Shown piece by piece: positions 7,417 through 12,113 of a stretch of 12,113 nucleotides of DNA. Source of the DNA: Nanobdellota archaeon (GTDB lineage: Archaea > Nanobdellota > Nanobdellia > Woesearchaeales > GW2011-AR9); contig JAUYQE010000041.1 of NCBI GenBank assembly GCA_030695605.1, forward strand, positions 1-12,113, in the 5' to 3' direction. A program made the translations under genes and the position numbers. A model generated the notes under the pieces. That model had not been told where the DNA came from. It saw only the letters and a list, made by a program, of their open reading frames with translations, and made no database searches. How positions within the stretch are numbered: position 1 is the first letter of the stretch; each line of letters opens with the position of its first letter.

Positions 7417-7868
7417 CAGATATACCCCCGATGATGCAAGTATTCCGTCAAAATTTTCTCATGATCAAAGACAAAGAGGCTCTTGAACCGCATCTCTTTG
7501 ATCTCCTGCGGGGTGTACAGCCGTACCGTTTTGGCATCATCGCCCGCTTTCGGCTCGCCGTAGCCTTTGGCGATGAACACCACGCCAATGACATGGCCGC
7601 GAGGATCTCTGCCTGGATCAGAAAGCACCCGAAAAGGATTTTCCGGATGGTCGATAATCACTTCCAGACCGGTTTCTTCTTTCGCTTCTTTGCGGGCATT
7701 TGCCGCGAGTGTTAATCCGATCTCCTGAAATCCGCCTGGGAGCGCGATGCCCAACGGCGGATTTTTCCGCTCGATGAGCGGGATGTAAAGAACCCCGTCT
7801 TTTTTATATTCAATAATGATATCCGTCGCTATTTTCGGACAAGGATAATCTGCAACGTTCAGCGGCAT
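7416..7868 (-). CDS. Nudix hydrolase, probably ADP-ribose pyrophosphatase-like
   Basis: The 150-residue protein has a Nudix box at 46-68: Gly46, then 'KEAKEETGL' (60-68) with the metal-binding glutamates intact. Two consensus positions differ: Leu52 where Glu is usual and Lys60 where Arg is usual. The segment 'DPRGHVIGVVF' followed by 'AGDDA' resembles archaeal and bacterial ADP-ribose pyrophosphatases, which split ADP-ribose into AMP and ribose 5-phosphate, and also the Nudix-fold domain of NrtR regulators. No DNA-binding domain follows, so an enzyme is more likely. It lies between nadE and nadM with overlaps at both ends, which supports a role in NAD or ADP-ribose turnover. GAGGTG lies 5 bases before the ATG. 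The family is certain; the substrate is inferred. Confidence 0.88.
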   Translation of the reverse strand: MPLNVADYPCPKIATDIIIEYKKDGVLYIPLIERKNPPLGIALPGGFQEIGLTLAANARKEAKEETGLEVIIDHPENPFRVLSDPGRDPRGHVIGVVFIAKGYGEPKAGDDAKTVRLYTPQEIKEMRFKSLFVFDHEKILTEYLHHRGYI

Positions 7869-9865
7869 AGTTGCACCTCTTCGGGCTGATAACTTGGTTT
7901 ATACGCCGACAAAGCGAGAACTTCTCCTCTCAATCGTTCGTAGGCTCTCGTCGGCTGCCAGGGCAGCAGGCTTTCCCGGATATCGTAGCCATACGCCGAT
8001 TTGCTGGTATCGATGATGGGTGGCGCTTGCACGCGCTTGAAAACATTCTGCTGAATCAAAGGAACAAACCATTCCAGATCGTCCACGAATGCTCGGGGCC
8101 CATCAACATTCCAACGGCGCATGATATGCTGGCCCCACCACGGTGATTTCTGCAGCGCTTCTGCGACGTGCTGGTGCAGCGTTCCTTCTTTAAACCATTG
8201 CAGGAAATCTTCCGGCGTTTTCTTCCGGTAATCGGTCATCATCGCCAGCAGCGCATCGTGATAGCCAAATTTCATAGGATCAACCTGCTGTTCTTCCAGT
8301 TCTGCGGAAGGCTGGATTTGGTCTTTGGTAAAGCGGAACAGCTCGTCAGGAATAAAGGCAGCAGGGATGACTTCCCGCTTGAAGACTTCCGCATTCAGAT
8401 AGCACGCCAGATCAAAAATCTCCGTCTTGAGCAGGTCTGCAAGAGGAGCAACTGCACCATTCACATCACCGTATAACGTGGCATAGCCGAGAGCCGTTTC
8501 CAATTTATTGCCGTTGTTGGTAAACAGCGCACCATATTGCGCCGCAAGATTTGACAGGAAGTTTGTCCCGCGGATTTTTGCCGCAATATTGCCTTTTTGC
8601 AAAGCATTGAGCGGGTGGGGCTGGCCGTCTGGCGTGTATTTTTCCAGCAATTGTTCGTTGGCGGTTGCTAGCTCTTCGATAGGAATTTCCATATAGGCAA
8701 TGCCCAGCTGCTCCGCAACCGATCGGGCAGCGTTCTTGGTCTGGTCAGAATTAAATCGGGTCGGCATGTTCACGCCGAGCACTTTATCCCGCCCGAAAGC
8801 AAGCGTGAGTATGGCGGCGACGACGGAACTATCCACACCGCCGCTCAGGCCGATGATGAATTTCTGATGCTCTTCCCGGCCGCGGATATTTTTCAAATGA
8901 TGCAAGCCTTCGATGATCGCTTCCAATTTCTGGGCGATGTACGGCTTTTCTGTGCGGGAAATGGCCGGGCCGTCCGCATCTTTCGTATCCATAATCAGCA
9001 GCTCTTCCTGATACGGCTTTTCAGCCAGGAACATCGGCTGGCCCTGGCGATTATAGACGGTTGAGCCGCCGTCAAACGTTATAATATTCTTCCCATTGTT
9101 CTGGGCTCCCGTGCAATTTACATAAAAGAAAGGAACGAAAGCATCGCCGGATTCTTGCTTCAGGAATTTCAGGCGGTTATCGCGGGCATGATGCTTGCCA
9201 AACGTCCAGGGCGAAGCCGAGATGTTGACGATGTACTGCGCTCCATTTTCAATGAGCATTCTTGTGACATTTTGAGGCTGGCCATTGCGGCGATAATCCT
9301 CGCACCAGAGGTCTTCACAGATGGCAAATCCCACGGGGATTTTTTCGCCATCCACATCAATAAGATAGGGCTGCACAAGATCTTCCAGAGGCACGCCGTA
9401 ATCTTTAGCTACATCTTCGAGAGAAAAGAAGTAGCGCTCATCGTCAAAGAAGCGATAGTTCGGCAGGAGAGTTTTCGGCTGCACGCCCGACGGAAGGATT
9501 CCGATATCTTTCAGGCGGGAAATCGGCTGGCCGTTCTGGAAGAGGCGCACCGCATTGTATTTCCGGCTTCGGCCGTCTTTGTTGGGATGGAAACCTTCCT
9601 GCCCCTGGTGCACAAAAATATTTCCATAGGCAAGAGCAATTCCCTCACTGGCTCTGCGGAGAATGTCATCATATCCCATCAAGTCTGCACAGAAGCGGTC
9701 TTCCAGAAATTTATCGCCGACCAGATAGCCACTCACGCACAGCTCCGGAAAGGCGAGCAGGTGCACGCCCGCGGCTTTCGCTTCCCCGATCATGCGTAGC
9801 AGGGTTTTGATATTTTTCTGCGGCTGCCCGGGTACCACTTCCATCTGCGCGAGGGCGATTTTCAT
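7859..9865 (-). CDS. nadE: Glutamine-dependent NAD synthetase (nitrilase plus synthetase domains)
   Basis: This enzyme amidates NaAD to NAD, the last step of the pathway, using ammonia released from glutamine by its own N-terminal domain. From the ATG at 9865 it is 668 residues. Residues 1 to about 290 are a nitrilase-type glutaminase with catalytic Glu41 ('FPELCVSGY'), Lys131 ('PKTLLPNY') and Cys183 ('FAICEDLW'). About 330-668 is the synthetase, with the ATP PP-loop 'SGGVDSS' at 341-347, 'GNKLETALGYATLYGDVNGA' and 'PLADLLKTEIFDLA'. A longer frame starting at 9913 exists, but MKIALAQ is the normal family N-terminus and its ATG overlaps the upstream stop as ATGA. A GGAGG 15 bases upstream is too distant to be ideal, so termination-reinitiation is likely. 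Many archaea have only a short ammonia-dependent NadE, so this long form suggests acquisition from bacteria. Confidence 0.95.
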   Translation of the reverse strand: MKIALAQMEVVPGQPQKNIKTLLRMIGEAKAAGVHLLAFPELCVSGYLVGDKFLEDRFCADLMGYDDILRRASEGIALAYGNIFVHQGQEGFHPNKDGRSRKYNAVRLFQNGQPISRLKDIGILPSGVQPKTLLPNYRFFDDERYFFSLEDVAKDYGVPLEDLVQPYLIDVDGEKIPVGFAICEDLWCEDYRRNGQPQNVTRMLIENGAQYIVNISASPWTFGKHHARDNRLKFLKQESGDAFVPFFYVNCTGAQNNGKNIITFDGGSTVYNRQGQPMFLAEKPYQEELLIMDTKDADGPAISRTEKPYIAQKLEAIIEGLHHLKNIRGREEHQKFIIGLSGGVDSSVVAAILTLAFGRDKVLGVNMPTRFNSDQTKNAARSVAEQLGIAYMEIPIEELATANEQLLEKYTPDGQPHPLNALQKGNIAAKIRGTNFLSNLAAQYGALFTNNGNKLETALGYATLYGDVNGAVAPLADLLKTEIFDLACYLNAEVFKREVIPAAFIPDELFRFTKDQIQPSAELEEQQVDPMKFGYHDALLAMMTDYRKKTPEDFLQWFKEGTLHQHVAEALQKSPWWGQHIMRRWNVDGPRAFVDDLEWFVPLIQQNVFKRVQAPPIIDTSKSAYGYDIRESLLPWQPTRAYERLRGEVLALSAYKPSYQPEEVQLCR
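7874..7879 (-). promoter_or_regulatory. Shine-Dalgarno (GAGGTG) for the Nudix gene
   Basis: GAGGTG lies 5 bases ahead of the ATG at 7868, inside the end of nadE. It fixes the start and gives a 10-bp overlap with nadE. Confidence 0.7.
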
Positions 9866-10419
9866 GAGACGCTTTGGTCGCCTCCATCGGCTCGTTCCCA
9901 CGCACGGGCCCAATATTCATCTTCGAGCATCGCCATGCGGATCATGTCATGATACGCGCCCCCGCGGCAATATTCTTGCCGCAAGAGGCCTTCGATTTTA
10001 AACCCGCACTTTTCAATGAAGAGCCGATGCGCTTTTTTATTCTGTTCCAAAAAGACTCCCCACACTTTGTGTACATGCAGGTCATTAAATGCCTTGTCCA
10101 GAAGGGCATCAATCATCTGAGGCGCATAGCCCCGCCCCCAGTTGTCTTTGTTTCCAATAATGATGCTCAAGCGACCCTGCTTATTGCGGTCATCACGTTC
10201 ATGAATCCCCACCTGGCCAATATATTCTCCACCGAAGAAAGCCGAATAGACTTTGTCCGTTGGGCTGGCAATCAGGCGTTCCAGATACCGCTGTTCCTCT
10301 TCCCGGCTGACCGGATTTCCAAACCAGCCAAAATTACTAACGATTTCCGGATTGTTGACCCAGCCCATGATGTGTTCAAAGTCAGAAAGTTCCAGAGACC
10401 GTAAAGAGAGTTCTTCCAT
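9862..10419 (-). CDS. GNAT-family N-acetyltransferase (RimJ/RimL type)
   Basis: The 185-residue protein opens 'LSLRSLELSDFEHIMGWVNN', typical of the RimJ/RimL-like GNAT subgroup. It has the acetyl-CoA pyrophosphate loop 'NWGRGYAP' at 93-100 and the late segments 'NKKAHRLFIEKCGF' (127-140) and 'EGLLRQEYCRGGAYHDMIRM' (143-162) that complete the fold. It should move an acetyl group from acetyl-CoA to a protein N-terminus, amine or small molecule; the acceptor cannot be read from sequence. An in-frame TTG at 10425 is possible, but the ATG at 10419, 7 bases after AAGGG, is the better start. It sits 15 bases after pncA and overlaps nadE by four bases, so it belongs to the NAD operon physically, although no NAD role is established for it. 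Confidence 0.9.
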   Translation of the reverse strand: MEELSLRSLELSDFEHIMGWVNNPEIVSNFGWFGNPVSREEEQRYLERLIASPTDKVYSAFFGGEYIGQVGIHERDDRNKQGRLSIIIGNKDNWGRGYAPQMIDALLDKAFNDLHVHKVWGVFLEQNKKAHRLFIEKCGFKIEGLLRQEYCRGGAYHDMIRMAMLEDEYWARAWERADGGDQSVS

Positions 10420-10434
10420 ATGCAATCCCTTCGT

Positions 10435-11082
10435 CTACTTATTTCTCCCCACGAGAGAGTCTTCAACTTCTTTCACCGTCGTGAGATGCACACCAAGCTT
10501 CTCCCATTCCTGCAGCACGTCTTCCAACGACAAGTGGGGCAGCTCTTTGATGGCGTCCGTAATCACGTACACCTCTATGCCTCTTTGGCGCAATCCTTTT
10601 ACCGCGAAGTCGACGCAGACATTGGTGGCTACGCCGTAGACGATGGCGCGCTGGGGCTTCAGAATGGTTAAGACAACGTCTGTAAAAGGATTTCCTTCTT
10701 TGTCAAAGACGTCGAAGCGGTCTTTGTAGATGATAATTTCTCTGCTGGTCAGCATATCGTGCTCCTGATAGCTCTGGTCTTGCCAGAAGATGATACAGGG
10801 GTCATCCGGCCGTGTGGCAGGAATATATTCAGCGCCTTTCGTTCTCTGCAGGCAATGCGGCGGAAAGGTAGCTTTGAAATCGGGCTGATCAGAAAGCTCG
10901 GGGGACGTTGACGTATGCCAGTCCGCAGTATTGATGACGCGGATGTTTCTCTCTGCCGCGAGACTGGTTAACCGTTCCAGGTTGTGCTCAATAGTTTCTG
11001 CACCCGGAACATACAGCTTTCCATCTGGCCGCATGAAATCGTACTGGGTGTCCACATTCCAGAAAATTATATCTCTATCCAT
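10435..11082 (-). CDS. pncA: Nicotinamidase (isochorismatase-like hydrolase)
   Basis: PncA hydrolyses nicotinamide to nicotinate and ammonia, the entry to the Preiss-Handler salvage route. From the ATG at 11082 it has 215 residues, with the cysteine-hydrolase triad Asp11 ('NVDTQYDF'), Lys120 ('YKDRFDVF') and Cys156 ('ATNVCVDFAVKGL'). Metal ligands are probably Asp54 and His56 ('TADWH') and His76 ('FPPHCLQ'), the last with the following 'GAEY' that nicotinamidases share. An in-frame GTG at 11091 lies inside the Shine-Dalgarno GAGGTG, whose 6-base spacing points to the ATG instead. The gene overlaps pncB by 8 bases, placing two successive salvage steps under coupled expression. Other isochorismatase-like amidases share the fold, but the metal motif and neighbours favour nicotinamidase. 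Confidence 0.92.
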   Translation of the reverse strand: MDRDIIFWNVDTQYDFMRPDGKLYVPGAETIEHNLERLTSLAAERNIRVINTADWHTSTSPELSDQPDFKATFPPHCLQRTKGAEYIPATRPDDPCIIFWQDQSYQEHDMLTSREIIIYKDRFDVFDKEGNPFTDVVLTILKPQRAIVYGVATNVCVDFAVKGLRQRGIEVYVITDAIKELPHLSLEDVLQEWEKLGVHLTTVKEVEDSLVGRNK

Positions 11083-12113
11083 GTGTTTCACCTCGCTGAT
11101 ATTTCTCTTTCAAGTCGGTAACGAGCCGTTCCAACCCCGGAGAGATGCGCAATTCATAGGGCGTTGCTTGCAGTTCTTTGGCAGCGGTGGGCATCTTCTC
11201 GACACTCGCTAAGGCATAGTCTCGTATTTCCGGCAAGGACTTTCTCGGCAGGACGCGTTTACCGTCTTTGACAACGAGCTTCAATAAAGGTTTTCCTTCT
11301 CCTTTTTCGCTTTCCAAAGCGAGAAGGTCATAAAGGCACAGGCCTTGCGCGTCGCGCACCCGATACACTTGCTTCTTTCCCGGAAAGTTCTGCTTGTTTA
11401 CAGAGAGTTTCATCTTCGACCCATCGCCATCTTCCACGAGTTTATAGACCCCCGGCAGGGCCGCAATGGGCTTCGCCGTAATCATTTCCGTGCCGACCCC
11501 ATAGCCGTCGATGCGCGCGCCTTGTTCCCGAAGTTGCGCAATTTTATATTCATTGAGATCGTTGCTGGCAATAATCCTCACGTACGATAAGCCTTCGCGA
11601 TCAAACAAAGCACGAATTGCCTGAGAATCTGCTGCCAGATCGCCGGAATCTAAGCGCACGCCCCCCAGCCGCTGGTCCCGAGTTTCTAATTCTTTAGCAA
11701 TGAGCGCCGCATTTTTCGCGCCTTGCAGCGTATCGTAGGTGTCGATGAGCAGCGTGGCGTGATGGGGAAAAGTTTTCACGTACGCCCGGAACGCTTCCAA
11801 TTCCGTCGGAAAACTCATCACAAAACTGTGGGCATGCGTTCCATTAACGGGAATGCCATATTCTTTTCCGGCTTTCACGTTGCTCGTAGCGACGGCCCCG
11901 CCGATGTAGGCTGCGCGGGCCCCTTTCATGGCTGCATCTTCTTCCTGCGCCCGTCGCAATCCAAAATCGACTACTTTGGCATCGCCCGCCGCCAGGACCA
12001 CCCGATTGGCTTTGGAAGCGATCATGGTCTGAAAATTAATCATGTTCAATAAAGCCGTTTCCAGAAACTGCGCCTGCGTTCTCTTTCCCGTGACGCGGAG
12101 GAGGGGCGTATTG
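11075..12113 (-). CDS. pncB: Nicotinate phosphoribosyltransferase (5' end beyond the window)
   Basis: PncB joins nicotinate to PRPP to give NaMN. The frame is open from the right edge (first full codons read Asn-Thr-Pro-Leu-Leu-Arg-Val-Thr-Gly) to a TAG at 11075, about 346 codons. The visible beginning, through 'FLETALLNMINFQTMIASKA', is internal to the family, so an N-terminal portion of perhaps 100 or more residues lies outside and codons near 12049 are not the start. Seen are 'NGTHAHSF' (first His codon at 11834-11836, the conserved phosphoryl-accepting histidine region), 'VRLDSGDL', 'SNDLNEYKI' and 'YGVGTEM', the usual barrel motifs for phosphoribosyl binding. A nicotinamide-specific relative is less likely because nicotinamidase lies directly downstream. 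The gene appears intact to its C-terminus. Confidence 0.94.
   Translation of the reverse strand, partial: NTPLLRVTGKRTQAQFLETALLNMINFQTMIASKANRVVLAAGDAKVVDFGLRRAQEEDAAMKGARAAYIGGAVATSNVKAGKEYGIPVNGTHAHSFVMSFPTELEAFRAYVKTFPHHATLLIDTYDTLQGAKNAALIAKELETRDQRLGGVRLDSGDLAADSQAIRALFDREGLSYVRIIASNDLNEYKIAQLREQGARIDGYGVGTEMITAKPIAALPGVYKLVEDGDGSKMKLSVNKQNFPGKKQVYRVRDAQGLCLYDLLALESEKGEGKPLLKLVVKDGKRVLPRKSLPEIRDYALASVEKMPTAAKELQATPYELRISPGLERLVTDLKEKYQRGETHG
11089..11094 (-). promoter_or_regulatory. Shine-Dalgarno (GAGGTG) for pncA
   Basis: GAGGTG is 6 bases upstream of the ATG at 11082, inside the last codons of pncB. It favours that ATG over the GTG at 11091, which lies within this site. Confidence 0.75.

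Noticed and set aside
9155..9799. Plus-strand open frame of 214 codons opposite nadE
   Set aside because: It mirrors the codon structure of nadE on the other strand, has no recognisable domain and no credible ribosome binding site.
9866..9913. Sixteen-residue N-terminal extension of NadE
   Set aside because: The extension lies inside the GNAT gene and does not resemble NadE N-termini, while the ATG at 9865 gives the standard MKIALAQ start.
9874..10404. Plus-strand open frame of 176 codons opposite the GNAT gene
   Set aside because: It is antisense to a clear acetyltransferase and shows no domain of its own.
4582..12113. NAD cluster considered as a phage NAD-reconstitution or anti-defence system
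   Set aside because: The genes are ordinary housekeeping pathway enzymes, and no phage, integrase or defence genes are in view.
1..12113. tRNA or rRNA genes, CRISPR arrays, insertion sequences
   Set aside because: Almost all of the window is coding on the minus strand, and the few gaps (at most 98 bases) show no cloverleaf, regular repeats or terminal inverted repeats.

Overview
The window looks like a piece of an archaeal chromosome, most likely from a DPANN-type lineage (Woesearchaeota/Pacearchaeota-like). Three things suggest this. A 672-residue protein carries a class III (prepilin-like) signal, Lys-Lys-Gly-Gln followed by one long hydrophobic helix, and an 'xQQGGYV' segment that I associate with abundant uncharacterised surface proteins of those genomes. 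The main intergenic gap holds archaeal TATA boxes (TTTATAAA), one spaced as expected for a leaderless transcript. Several internal start codons are preceded by GAGGTG-type Shine-Dalgarno sequences. The lineage call is an inference and no marker gene is present. All ten genes lie on the minus strand and are densely packed. I found no RNA gene, CRISPR array, insertion sequence or integrase.

Reading in the direction of transcription (right to left), positions 12113 to 4582 hold eight genes, of which at least seven act or plausibly act on NAD or ADP-ribose: pncB (nicotinate phosphoribosyltransferase, 5' end outside the window), pncA (nicotinamidase), a RimJ/RimL-type GNAT acetyltransferase, nadE (two-domain glutamine-dependent NAD synthetase), a Nudix hydrolase resembling ADP-ribose pyrophosphatases, a NadM-like adenylyltransferase, nadA (quinolinate synthase) and an ADP-ribosylglycohydrolase. 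The first six overlap or nearly abut (ATGA, TGATG, 8-10 bp overlaps), so they are probably one translationally coupled operon. A 59-bp gap with a possible promoter precedes nadA, and a 25-bp gap with a strong Shine-Dalgarno precedes the glycohydrolase.

Together these genes would convert nicotinamide to nicotinate (PncA), then to NaMN (PncB), NaAD (NadM) and NAD (NadE). NadA would feed quinolinate from the de novo branch, whose NadB/aspartate dehydrogenase and NadC are not visible here. The glycohydrolase and Nudix enzyme would release and hydrolyse ADP-ribose from NAD-consuming reactions. The GNAT is the one member without an obvious NAD role.

Positions 4483 to 1 hold a separate unit of two coupled genes (ATGA overlap) for exported or surface proteins: the class III signal protein, then a large protein with a signal peptide or N-terminal anchor, a fibronectin-III-like domain and three Ig-like repeats, which runs off the left edge. 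A 98-bp gap (4484-4581) with two TATA boxes and a small hairpin separates the two units. The most notable points are the compact NAD/ADP-ribose cluster, the NadM-like enzyme with HNGG instead of the usual HxGH, a bacterial-type NadE in an apparently archaeal genome, and the uncharacterised surface gene pair.
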